The notes under the pieces are model-generated. The model was given only the letters and a program-made list of their open reading frames with translations, did not search any database and was not told where the DNA came from. 28,002 nucleotides of DNA, from positions 1 through 28,002 of IMG/VR virus record IMGVR_UViG_3300020416_000588; one strand, given 5' to 3'. The position numbers and the translations under genes were made by a program. The first letter of the stretch is position 1; each line of letters begins with the position of its first letter. This document shows, piece after piece, positions 16,001 through 23,653 of this stretch. The DNA is from a virus.

Positions 16001-19000
16001 TTCAGGAGATACTTTTGAGTTAAGAGATACTTTAGACTTTAGACCTAGAGTAGATGACGCAAGTACGATTAACGCTGGTCAACAAAACAGAAGTTATGAT
16101 GGTACTGGTGCTTCTGCTGTTGATGTTGTCAAGTTTGGTACAAATGTACTTACAGACCACGAATATTATCTAGGTAGAATAGACAAACTTTACATTACAA
16201 AAGAAGGTGAATTTAAAACACTACAAGGTGCGCCAGATACAAGACCACAAGAACCTGGTCAATTAGAAAATGCAATGCACTTATACACAATTAATTTTCC
16301 TGCATATGTTCTAAATCCTGAAGATGTAAATTTTGAAACGGTTGATAATAGAAGATATACAATGAGAGATATCGGAGAGATTAACAAAAAGATTGATAGA
16401 GTAGAATACTATACTCAATTATCATTATTAGAAACTGCTGCTCAAGCATTACAGATACAAGATAGTAATGGTTTTGACAGATTTAAAAACGGATTTATTG
16501 TAGATAACTTTGACGGTCACGGTATCGGTGAGGTTACAAATGGTTCTCATAGATGTTCTATTGATTATAGAAAGAAAATAATGAGACCTCTATTTAAACA
16601 AGACGCTGTTGAATTAGAAGAGATAGACGAAGATGGTACAACACTTCTTGCCGCTGATAGAACAGCTGCAAACTATCAAAGAACAGGTGAAGTATTAACT
16701 TTACCTTACACTAATGTTGATTTAATTAATCAACCTTTTGCTTCAAAAGCAATCAATGTAAACCCATTTGCTATATTCAGTTGGGTAGGTACAATAGAAT
16801 TAACTCCTTCAAGTGATGAGTGGAGAGAAACAGAAAGAGCACCAGATTTAGTTGTAAATTCTGATACAGGTGCTTGGGACCAATTATTAAGAGAAGGTAG
16901 AGTACCTAATCAAAATGAGATTGCACTAGGTACCGTATGGAATGATTGGCAAACAAACTGGACAGGTGCTCCGTTAACTTCAGCGGTTACTGCTACAGGT
17001 GGTAGATTTATGAGAGGTCGTGCAATTATGCAAAGAACGACTATTACTTCTATCAACCAAGTTAACCAAAGTAGAACAGGAATTACAACAACTGCCGTAC
17101 CTCAAACTATTAGAACAAGTATGGGAGATAGAGTAGTTGATACTGCCTTTGTTCCATTTATCAGAAGTAGAAATGTTGACTTTGTTGCAACAAGATTAAA
17201 ACCTAATACAAGAGTTTATCCATTCTTTGACAATGTTGATATTACTGCATACATAACGCCAAGTGGTGGTTCTCTTGGTGGTAATTTGGTTACAGACGCA
17301 AACGGTGCTGTATCTGGTACTTTTGCAATACCTGACCCGAAAGTAAATAGTAATCCTAGATGGAGAACAGGTGAGAGAACATTTAGATTAACTTCATCTT
17401 CAACTAACTCGCAAGACGCTGCCGCTGTTGAAACAGCTGCAAACGCTGAATATGTTGCAAGAGGATTATTAAACACGGTTAGAGATACAATCGTTTCAAC
17501 TAGAGAATTTAGAGGTGTACAAAACACGGTTACAGAAACAAGACAAACACTTGAAACTTCAACAAGAGCAGGTAGTAGAGTTGTGGGTTGGGCAGACCCA
17601 TTAGCACAAACTATAATGGTTGATGACGAAGGTGGTGTATTCTTAACTTCTATTGATTTGTACTTCTCAACAAAAGACGCAAACATACCTATAACGGTTC
17701 AATTAAGAAATACGGTTAATGGTTATCCTGGAAGTAAAATCTTACCTTTCGGTGAAGTATCATTAAACCCTAGTTCAGTAAATACAAGTTCAGACGCTTC
17801 AGTAAAAACTACATTTACTTTTCCTGCGCCTGTGTACATACAAGATAAAACAGAATATTGTTTTGTAATTCTATCAAACTCAAACGAATACAATTGTTAT
17901 GTAGGTAGATTAGGAGAAACAAACATAGGTTCTAATAGAACAATATCACAACAACCATATGCTGGTGTTATGTTTAAATCTCAAAACGGTTCTACTTGGA
18001 CAACTGAACAAAACGAAGATATTAAATTTACAATTAAGAGAGCTGAGTTTGAAGCGGTTACTGGTACCGTTCATTTAGCAAACAAAGAATTACCAGCAAG
18101 AACATTAAAACAAAACCCATTGAGAACAACTAACAACTCTAAAGTAATTAGAGTATTCCATCCTAATCACAATTTACACGATACAAATTCTGTGGTTACG
18201 ATTGCAGGAGTTCCTAATGGTACTCATAATGGTCTTGCACATACAGATATTAATGGAACATATACGCAAATTTCAAATATTACACTAGATAGTTTTGATA
18301 TTACTTCACCTAGTTCAACTAATGCAAACACGACTGGTGATATAGGAGGTACTGCAATTACTTCAACTCAAAACAGACAAATAGATGTATTGAACATTGC
18401 AGGTATTCAAACTCTTGCTGTTCCTGGTTGTAATATAAATGCGTTTGTAAGAACGACAACAAGTAAGTCAGTTCACGGAACGCAAACACCATATTCATTA
18501 ACAACTAATTCAAATAAAATACCTGTATCATTACAAGATGATATTTACTTTACAGCGCCACAGGCAGTTATGTCTCAACCTAATGAAACAACTCGTATGA
18601 ATGGTCAAAAGTCTTTCTTTACGATATTTGAATTATCAAGTACAAATACAAAACTATCTCCTGTTATTGACTTAGCAAGAAATAGTGTATTCTGTATCGC
18701 AAACAGATTGAATAGTCCTGATAGTGGTAACACACCAGACTTTGTTGCTGATACAGCACCTGCTGATAACTCAACTGCTTCAAACTATATTACTAAACCT
18801 GTTGTATTGACAAACAACTCAACAGCGTTAGATATTAGATTGACACAGGTAGTTAGAAGTTCAAGTGAAGTAGAAGTTTATTTTAGAACAACAAGCGCTG
18901 ACGAAGTTAGAGATATACACGAATTAGATTTTGTGCCGTTCAATACAGATGGTAGACCTGACGCAACGGTACCTGCTTCTGAAACAGACGAAGACTTTAG

Positions 19001-19130
19001 AGAATACAAATATAGTGTTGCAGGATTAAATGCTTTTTCTGCATTTCAAATTAAGATTGTGTTGAAAGGAACAAACTCTTCTTATCCACCAATCTTACGA
19101 GATATGAGAGGTATTGCATTGGCGATATAG
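13020..19130 (+). CDS. Very large virion structural protein, DUF4815-like
   Basis: This 2036-residue protein has a DUF4815-type N-terminus: NLSPYFDDFSESKKFHRILF followed by RPAFAVQARELTQSQSILQN, a pattern typical of large baseplate/tail proteins of marine T4-like phages. Two GETITGS-type beta repeats lie at about 478 and 599. The central part is rich in Ser/Thr/Gly beta repeats, and a more globular part (about 1150-1500) contains helical segments such as the run ending in KIDRVEYYTQLSLLETAAQA. The last 500 residues resemble lectin-like or fibre beta-sandwich domains (inference). AGAGGA sits before the ATG, 11 nt after gp8. Likely role: peripheral baseplate or fibre scaffold, perhaps taking the place of part of T4 gp10-gp12. 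Exact role not shown. Confidence 0.8.
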   Translation: MPAKTDFNLSPYFDDFSESKKFHRILFRPAFAVQARELTQSQSILQNQVEKMGNHIFEDGAQMIPGEVTYDLRYYSIKLTSFAGTTNLSDFIGLELTGQTSQVVAKVIKVDVATSTDPNTLYVKYTKTGVGNATTDFVATETLAATHPTLGIITAVCENSFTGSAASIVAGTYYINGFAVNVAEQSIVLDKYENTPSYRVGLLVTESFVTPNQDPSLVDNAAGSSNANAPGAHRFKIDLTLTKLALTSVEDDNFIELLRLSKGNLQSRVRTTEYAILEDTLARRTFDESGNYAIRQFDLDVREHLINGDNRGIFTAAEGGLESKLALGLSPGKAYVRGYEVDKIGTEFVAVDKPRTFGTENGFNTLFDVGNFVNVSNVYGSPDVNFVTGKVETFKKVELRIASPSYVPGNINANVQNCIYEIGRAKTKGFEFNNTIGIPITSAGHIAPSASQVMKHFLFDVEMFSHIGITDAVSFTTGETITGSTSGATGIVESISSSTSSYAITSSTAANPVVITTAADTDIKDGDAIKITGVATQTELNDNVFYVKADTSGTAKRDFILVNADGTEVDGSAHTGAGSGGALSMGKVVVSSVNGEFQAGETITGSSSSNTATIKANVFGNKGFTSHSINDTKEITMAGSPTYTAQTDLTSSFGENVQLSGNISISGGSALVVGFNTKFNEELKIGDSVEFADTGGTIITKTVLQIHTSSSITLDSAIGATAVSNSIIIRRRAKLQEPNKNISIFSLPYDTIKTLKTNANSGISDTSYTVRKTFVGTLSSTGDITITANTGETFVAQSERDYSVTIMTAGGASSSGAVGNKLSTTGNQHEGDACFTLGGSPVGRSLTLDFGANHQGHEVKIIATLTKSAQNEKSKTLQSNETVTIATQSDAESKVIGLGKADVYQLVSVKMSADFSTAPTSGDTDITERFNLDTGQRDNFYDIGRLVRKQGELAPTGQLLITFNYFTHGNGDFFSVDSYVSINYEDIPTYTSDTSGDTFELRDTLDFRPRVDDASTINAGQQNRSYDGTGASAVDVVKFGTNVLTDHEYYLGRIDKLYITKEGEFKTLQGAPDTRPQEPGQLENAMHLYTINFPAYVLNPEDVNFETVDNRRYTMRDIGEINKKIDRVEYYTQLSLLETAAQALQIQDSNGFDRFKNGFIVDNFDGHGIGEVTNGSHRCSIDYRKKIMRPLFKQDAVELEEIDEDGTTLLAADRTAANYQRTGEVLTLPYTNVDLINQPFASKAINVNPFAIFSWVGTIELTPSSDEWRETERAPDLVVNSDTGAWDQLLREGRVPNQNEIALGTVWNDWQTNWTGAPLTSAVTATGGRFMRGRAIMQRTTITSINQVNQSRTGITTTAVPQTIRTSMGDRVVDTAFVPFIRSRNVDFVATRLKPNTRVYPFFDNVDITAYITPSGGSLGGNLVTDANGAVSGTFAIPDPKVNSNPRWRTGERTFRLTSSSTNSQDAAAVETAANAEYVARGLLNTVRDTIVSTREFRGVQNTVTETRQTLETSTRAGSRVVGWADPLAQTIMVDDEGGVFLTSIDLYFSTKDANIPITVQLRNTVNGYPGSKILPFGEVSLNPSSVNTSSDASVKTTFTFPAPVYIQDKTEYCFVILSNSNEYNCYVGRLGETNIGSNRTISQQPYAGVMFKSQNGSTWTTEQNEDIKFTIKRAEFEAVTGTVHLANKELPARTLKQNPLRTTNNSKVIRVFHPNHNLHDTNSVVTIAGVPNGTHNGLAHTDINGTYTQISNITLDSFDITSPSSTNANTTGDIGGTAITSTQNRQIDVLNIAGIQTLAVPGCNINAFVRTTTSKSVHGTQTPYSLTTNSNKIPVSLQDDIYFTAPQAVMSQPNETTRMNGQKSFFTIFELSSTNTKLSPVIDLARNSVFCIANRLNSPDSGNTPDFVADTAPADNSTASNYITKPVVLTNNSTALDIRLTQVVRSSSEVEVYFRTTSADEVRDIHELDFVPFNTDGRPDATVPASETDEDFREYKYSVAGLNAFSAFQIKIVLKGTNSSYPPILRDMRGIALAI

Positions 19131-19134
19131 TATT

Positions 19135-19368
19135 ATGAGTAGATTTATTAAAGTACAACATAATGATTTTTTAGTTAGAGATAACAGAAGTGGTGCTATC
19201 GTTAACAATAATCAAACTGAATATCAAATGTATATGCAAAGAGTAAAGAATAGAGAAAACTCAACTAACGCAATGAAGGATATGTGTAGAGAGATAAATA
19301 ATTTAAAGGCAGAATTGTTTGAGATAAAAGATATATTAAAAACATTATGCGATAAAGGAAACAAATAA
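19135..19368 (+). CDS. Small coiled-coil protein between tail genes, unknown
   Basis: The chosen start (MSRFIKVQHNDFLVRDNRSG) lies five bases after the stop of the giant gene, avoiding an in-frame ATG at 19114 inside that gene. The 77-residue product has a polar N-terminal half and a helical, heptad-like C-terminal half (MKDMCREINNLKAELFEIKD onward), suggesting a trimeric or dimeric coiled coil. Its stop overlaps the next ATG by one base. It may be a fibre-assembly or minor virion protein; no family is recognised. Confidence 0.7.
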   Translation: MSRFIKVQHNDFLVRDNRSGAIVNNNQTEYQMYMQRVKNRENSTNAMKDMCREINNLKAELFEIKDILKTLCDKGNK

Positions 19369-20666
19369 TGGCAGTAAGACAAGTATCAGAAACAGATAGT
19401 TTAGATAAGTTAAGAGTAGAATTTAATGCTCTTGCGGCTAATGACTTTGGTGATATTGCAAACTTATCACCAACTTTATCTGCAACTACCGTTATCGGTG
19501 CTGTAAACGAAATTAACTCAATCGCAATTGCGGCTGCTGGTTTCATATTATCAGATGGCTCAAACACACAGGCGGTTGCTTCTGGTAACACAATGTTAGT
19601 TTCAACAGGTACTGGTTTAACTGCAACGGTATCAGCACCAGATACATTAAACATTTCTTTAAATACAAACTTATCTGGTATATCTACAATAGATGTAGGT
19701 CAATCTGCCGAGATATCAAACATAACGATTTCAAGTGGTTCAATTATTTCTGCAAGTGGAACAATTGACTTTGGTAATGAACAATTAAATACAACAGGTG
19801 GTATTACTTCAGGTGGTACACTAGTCGGTGCAGGATTAACTATTAATGGTTCTTCAATGTTATTTGAAGGTTCTACTGCTGACGACAATGAAACTAGATT
19901 ACAAGTTTCTAATCCTACTGCTGATAGAGTAATTACAATACCTGATATTACAGGTTCATTAATCACAACTGGAGATACAGGTACGGTAACTTCTACAATG
20001 TTAGCAAACAATGCCGTAGGTACTTCACAAATTGCAAATAGTTCAGTAACCATAGATAAATTAAATGTTGCTTCATCAACTTTAACGGTTGATACTTTAG
20101 TTGCAAACACTATCACAGGTACTGCTGATGTTGCTAATCAAGTTGCTTTAACTTCTGATAACTCATCTAACGCAACGAAGTATATAACTTTTTCAGATAG
20201 TCCTACAGGTAATCAAGGACTAAAAACAGATACAGGTTTATTTTATAACCCTGCTTCAAATGTATTAACTACAACTGCTACACAAGCACAATACGCTGAC
20301 TTGGCAGAAAAATATAGTTCAGATAAAGAGTACGAAGAAGGTACTATTATGTGTATAGGCGGACACGCTGAAACAACTCAATGTGTTGAAGACCATTGTC
20401 AAAAAGTTGCAGGTGTCGTATCAGATATGCCTGCTTATTTAATGAACCATAATTTAGAAGGTACAAGTGTTAATATTGCATTAACAGGAAGAGTGCCAGT
20501 AAGAGTATGTGGTCCAGTTAGAAAAGGTGACTTAATTGTAAGTTGCGCTAAACCAGGTTGTGGTAGAAGAGAAGCAGAACCTAGAGTAGGTGCTTTAGTC
20601 GGTAAAGTTCTTATCAATGATGATAGAGAAGAGGAAAGACTTGTTGAGTGCTTAGTTGGTAGATAG
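19368..20666 (+). CDS. Tail-fibre-like protein with Cys-rich C-terminal domain
   Basis: The 432-residue protein opens with SETDSLDKLRVEFNALAAND, a common fibre N-terminus, followed by repetitive Ser/Thr/Asn/Gly beta sequence to about residue 310. The last 120 residues form a domain of the type ADLAEKY...GTIM...KVAGVVSDMPAYLMN...ALTGRVPVRV-x-GPVRKGDLIVS...ALVGKVL, seen at the ends of many marine phage fibre proteins. It resembles domains placed near peptidase G2/chaperone ends, but no autoproteolysis site can be named. Unusually, all seven cysteines of the protein lie here (329, 339, 344, 381, 393, 398, 428), with His333 and His343 close by. AAAGGA precedes the ATG. Confidence 0.8.
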   Translation: MAVRQVSETDSLDKLRVEFNALAANDFGDIANLSPTLSATTVIGAVNEINSIAIAAAGFILSDGSNTQAVASGNTMLVSTGTGLTATVSAPDTLNISLNTNLSGISTIDVGQSAEISNITISSGSIISASGTIDFGNEQLNTTGGITSGGTLVGAGLTINGSSMLFEGSTADDNETRLQVSNPTADRVITIPDITGSLITTGDTGTVTSTMLANNAVGTSQIANSSVTIDKLNVASSTLTVDTLVANTITGTADVANQVALTSDNSSNATKYITFSDSPTGNQGLKTDTGLFYNPASNVLTTTATQAQYADLAEKYSSDKEYEEGTIMCIGGHAETTQCVEDHCQKVAGVVSDMPAYLMNHNLEGTSVNIALTGRVPVRVCGPVRKGDLIVSCAKPGCGRREAEPRVGALVGKVLINDDREEERLVECLVGR

Positions 20667-20677
20667 GAGATTATATT

Positions 20678-21160
20678 ATGGCAGATGAACAAACGCAATT
20701 ATGGGTTTCCCGATTGAAAGAGGAAATTCAATCCCACGATAGATATAACGCAAGACAGATTTTCTACATTGACGAAGAAGGTAGAGATAGAGAGGTCAAA
20801 GAACATATGACCTATGGTGAATGGTTGAGAGAGTATGAGAGATTTAAAACCATTAAGGTGGAAGGTTTAGAAGAAACTAAATGGATAACGGAGTGTGTTG
20901 ACGAAGTTGTACATAATATTACTGGAAAGAAAAGAAGTAATATACATTTATTTGTAAATCAAAAACCAGGTGTTAGTTTTAAATCACATAAAGACGACCT
21001 AGATGTTTACTTGTATGTTGTTAAAGGCAAGAAGAAAGTAAATGTTGAAGGAGAGAATAAGATAGCATACGCTGATGAAGGTGTGTATATCAAGGAAGGT
21101 CAATATCATTATGTAGATAACGAAGCAGATACTTGGGGGTTAAGTATCGGAGTTGTCTAA
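20678..21160 (+). CDS. JmjC/cupin-like Fe(II) oxygenase
   Basis: The 160-residue protein has an N-terminal helical part and a C-terminal cupin. GVSFKSHKDDLDVYLYVVKG followed by KKKV gives His104-x-Asp106 and the DVYLYVVKGKKKV strand. DEGVYIKEGQYHYVDNEADT followed by WGLSIGV gives the second-side His144. This order closely resembles the cupin-4/JmjC ribosomal-oxygenase fold (YcfD type: HxD, DVFL-GRRRW, PPRWxHxG, SIGF). Such enzymes hydroxylate proteins with 2-oxoglutarate and Fe(II). It is much shorter than YcfD (373 residues). Its stop shares one base with the start of the radical SAM gene, so the two are likely made together. A plain sugar-type cupin is the alternative. Confidence 0.68.
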   Translation: MADEQTQLWVSRLKEEIQSHDRYNARQIFYIDEEGRDREVKEHMTYGEWLREYERFKTIKVEGLEETKWITECVDEVVHNITGKKRSNIHLFVNQKPGVSFKSHKDDLDVYLYVVKGKKKVNVEGENKIAYADEGVYIKEGQYHYVDNEADTWGLSIGVV

Positions 21161-22194
21161 TGAATTGGATGTTTTATCTTAAAACAACCGAAACCTGCAA
21201 TCTAAATTGTAAACATTGTTTCACTTCAGGTAAGAACGGTCCTAAAGTATATTGGGATACAAATAAAATCATAAATTGGTTTCACAATTTCAGAAAATTC
21301 AATTATCATAAACACGATATCGCACATTTAGAGTTTCACGGCGGCGAACCTTTTTTAGTTCCTGTATCTGAAATGCAATATGTGTACGATAGAACAAAAG
21401 GTCTATGGGAACATCAATCTTATGGGGTTACTTCTAATCTCGTATTCAAATTAAAACAAGAACATATAGATTTTATGAAAGGTCCACTAGGAAATAGATG
21501 TGGAACTAGTTGGGATCCTAATATTCGTTTCGCAAATGAGAAACAATCTAACTTATGGCGTAAAAATGTTGAAACTTTATTGTCTGAAGGCATAACAATC
21601 AAACTTTTTATATCAGTAACCAAAGATACGGTCAATATTGAACCCATACAACTACTACAATGGGTAAAAGACTTGGGTGTTTCTGAAATGGCACTAGAAA
21701 GATTGACTGGAAACGGCAATGCTAACTTACATCCTGAAATTTTCCCAACAAATATTGAACAAGACAAGTGGTTTTTGAAAATGCACGAACAATCAGAGCA
21801 ATATAATGCAAGAGATTGGTTTGAAAATGAATTTTTAGAAACTATTTACTCAAAATTTAAGTCAGGTAACACAAAACAAGGTACTTTCTGCCGTGATTGC
21901 GAACAAAAACTATTTACACTCAACGCAACAGGCACAATAGGCGGTTGTCCTAACGCAAGTCCCGAGTTTAACTTCGGTTCTCTGGATGACCCTATGATAG
22001 ACCTTATAAATAATCCAAAGAGATTGAATAATATTGCTTGCGAAGTAGCAAGAAACCCAAAATGTTGGGAATGTGATGTATTTAAATATTGTGGTGGCGA
22101 TTGTCACCAACTAGGATGGCAAGGCGATGTATGTGGTGCCCCTAAATCTCTAATGAAACAACTGGCACAAAAGAAAAGTGAGGCGATATGGTAA
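21160..22194 (+). CDS. Radical SAM/SPASM domain protein (peptide-modifying type)
   Basis: The 344-residue product has TETCNLNCKHCF with Cys13, Cys17 and Cys20 (CxxxCxxC), which binds the SAM-cleaving [4Fe-4S] cluster, then HGGEP at about 60-65. The C-terminal SPASM part has Cys302, 305, 311, 315 and 325 (C-x2-C-x5-C-x3-C-x9-C) and upstream cysteines in FCRDC and GGCPN, enough for two auxiliary clusters. SPASM enzymes mature ribosomal peptides and proteins (thioether or C-C bonds) or activate enzymes. The start is placed at the ATG overlapping the cupin stop (GGAG upstream), not at a TTG farther up. The 7-nt overlap with the next gene, which ends in CHxS repeats, makes that protein the likely substrate. 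Confidence 0.9.
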   Translation: MNWMFYLKTTETCNLNCKHCFTSGKNGPKVYWDTNKIINWFHNFRKFNYHKHDIAHLEFHGGEPFLVPVSEMQYVYDRTKGLWEHQSYGVTSNLVFKLKQEHIDFMKGPLGNRCGTSWDPNIRFANEKQSNLWRKNVETLLSEGITIKLFISVTKDTVNIEPIQLLQWVKDLGVSEMALERLTGNGNANLHPEIFPTNIEQDKWFLKMHEQSEQYNARDWFENEFLETIYSKFKSGNTKQGTFCRDCEQKLFTLNATGTIGGCPNASPEFNFGSLDDPMIDLINNPKRLNNIACEVARNPKCWECDVFKYCGGDCHQLGWQGDVCGAPKSLMKQLAQKKSEAIW

Positions 22195-22961
22195 ATTTAA
22201 CGAATCCGATTACTGCTCAAAACATTGTAGATAGATTTAAAGAAGTGGTAACAGATGTGGCTGATAAAGATATTGTTTGGGGTACAGATAACTTACCTGG
22301 ACATAGTGCTTTTTCTGCGTCTGACTTCGGAGGAGTAGTTGATGGTATGCAATTGAACCTAGTAAATGCAACAGGTAATTTTAGTGTTAACGAAACGGTT
22401 ACAGGTTCTATTTCAGGAACCGTAGGTACCGTTGTTAGTTATTCAAACAATGTATTAAAAGTAAGAAATGTAGTACCAGGTTCAGGACAAACTAACTTTG
22501 TTCAAAACGATATATTAACAGGTAGTAATTCAGGTGCGACTGGTTCAGTATCTACAATGACAGAAGTATCAGCGGTTACTATTTCTATTAATGGTAATAA
22601 TCTAGGTAGTTCAGCACAATTAATTCAAGCGAATACAATTTATAGTGTTTTAAAAGCTGAAATGAACAACTATACTAATATTAAGAGTACTAATGCGTTT
22701 GTATCAATGACAGGTGCAGGTACTCAATATAATCAAACAGAAATCGCACACTTAACAACTAGTCAAAGAGTAACCTTAAACCCATCACAACCTAGTAATT
22801 TACAAGCAGGTCAAGTAATTGACGATAGTAATTTAGAAAACTTTTTAAGTTCTCTTGCAAGTGCTTATGGTGTTGAAAGAGGAAATACTTACACACTATC
22901 AAAAACAATTTGTCATAGTTCGTGCCACGGTTCGTGCCACGGATCCAGAGGAAGAAGATAA
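22188..22961 (+). CDS. Virion-like protein with C-terminal CHxS-repeat tail, candidate radical SAM substrate
   Basis: The 257-residue protein starts MVNLTNPITAQNIVDRF. It contains two beta repeats of the kind found in the gp7-like, gp8 and DUF4815-like proteins (NETVTGSISGTVGTV at about 67 and NDILTGSNSGATGSV at about 107). After a Ser/Thr/Asn-rich middle it ends CHSSCHGSCHGSRGRR (242-257). The only cysteines are Cys242, 246 and 250, one per four-residue repeat, each followed by His and, two residues later, Ser. GTGAGG precedes the ATG, which overlaps the SPASM gene. It is probably a virion component whose tail is modified. The tail could instead be an unmodified metal-binding tag. Confidence 0.72.
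   Translation: MVNLTNPITAQNIVDRFKEVVTDVADKDIVWGTDNLPGHSAFSASDFGGVVDGMQLNLVNATGNFSVNETVTGSISGTVGTVVSYSNNVLKVRNVVPGSGQTNFVQNDILTGSNSGATGSVSTMTEVSAVTISINGNNLGSSAQLIQANTIYSVLKAEMNNYTNIKSTNAFVSMTGAGTQYNQTEIAHLTTSQRVTLNPSQPSNLQAGQVIDDSNLENFLSSLASAYGVERGNTYTLSKTICHSSCHGSCHGSRGRR
22920..22943 (+). repeat. Tandem 12-nt repeat coding for S-C-H-G
   Basis: TCGTGCCACGGT followed by TCGTGCCACGGA, 11 of 12 bases identical. The codons TCG, TGC and CAC are rare choices here (neighbouring genes mostly use TCA/TCT, TGT and CAT), so the stretch is GC-rich against its surroundings. The immediately preceding copy (TGT CAT AGT) uses ordinary codons. Confidence 0.85.
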
Positions 22962-23653
22962 TGATTGAAACTATTGTACCTATTGAATTGAAAGATTTAA
23001 AAAAATACTTTGAAGATAAAACACAAAGTTATATGATTGATTACGAAAAGAGTACATTAAAAGGTGCTCAGTTCTTAACATATTTAAGTAATTTAGATAT
23101 ACCTTGCGACCTATCTAATTATGATGATGAATTACTAAAAGAATATTTTGAGAGTTCTATGTTAGTAAACATACCATTACTAGAAAAGGCTGCTATGATT
23201 GTTCTATTTGAACATAAAGGTCTAGTAAAAGAAATTAAGAACGCAAAATTTATATCAGAAAATTTAGAGACTATTGATAAGTGGGCAAGTAAATTAGAAA
23301 GTTTACCACTATACAATATGTCTATCGTAGGAGAAGGTGCATTTAAAGAATATGTTGACCTATATCCTAAAGACGAAACAGAAGATACTAAAGGTATCAA
23401 CTTTGTTAGTCTATTAAAACACAAAGATTTTTATTTCTACTATAATAAACCAGAAGAAAAAATTGTTAAAAACTATACTAAATACTTTAAAGAATATATG
23501 TTTAAAGGCAAATGTCTATTAGACTTTTGGGGTGTTAAAGAAAACCCTATGTTTCTAATGACTTGGGCGATTGCCGAAGGTAAATTTGATAGTAAGAAAT
23601 ACAAAGAAGCAAGAACAAAAGATTTAGAGGTACTAAATGCTACACCTGTTTAA
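22961..23653 (+). CDS. Unknown protein downstream of the CHxS gene
   Basis: The 230-residue protein starts MIETIVPIELKDLKKYFEDK at the ATG overlapping the previous TAA. The longer frame from a GTG at 22922 would read through the CHxS-coding region in another frame and is not supported. It is mostly helical, Lys/Glu-rich, with no signal peptide or metal motif and scattered aromatic residues (KHKDFYFYYNKPEEK). No family recognised. Tight spacing within the modification block suggests a partner, such as a substrate-recognition or assembly protein, but this is inference only. Confidence 0.7.
   Translation: MIETIVPIELKDLKKYFEDKTQSYMIDYEKSTLKGAQFLTYLSNLDIPCDLSNYDDELLKEYFESSMLVNIPLLEKAAMIVLFEHKGLVKEIKNAKFISENLETIDKWASKLESLPLYNMSIVGEGAFKEYVDLYPKDETEDTKGINFVSLLKHKDFYFYYNKPEEKIVKNYTKYFKEYMFKGKCLLDFWGVKENPMFLMTWAIAEGKFDSKKYKEARTKDLEVLNATPV

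Noticed and set aside
17216-17686. Minus-strand 156-residue frame inside the DUF4815-like gene
   Set aside because: Long antisense frames arise here from the Thr/Ala/Val-rich codon pattern; similar ones lie opposite the fibre genes at 19265-19654 and 19700-20116. None has a promoter or ribosome-binding site.
21133-21159. TTG-started extension of the first SPASM enzyme
   Set aside because: Lies inside the cupin gene. The ATG at 21160 has GGAG upstream and the usual TAATG overlap.
22922-22960. GTG-started extension of the gene at 22961
   Set aside because: It would read the CHxS-coding repeat in a second frame (PRFVPRIQRKK). The ATG overlapping the previous stop, with GAGG upstream, is the better start.
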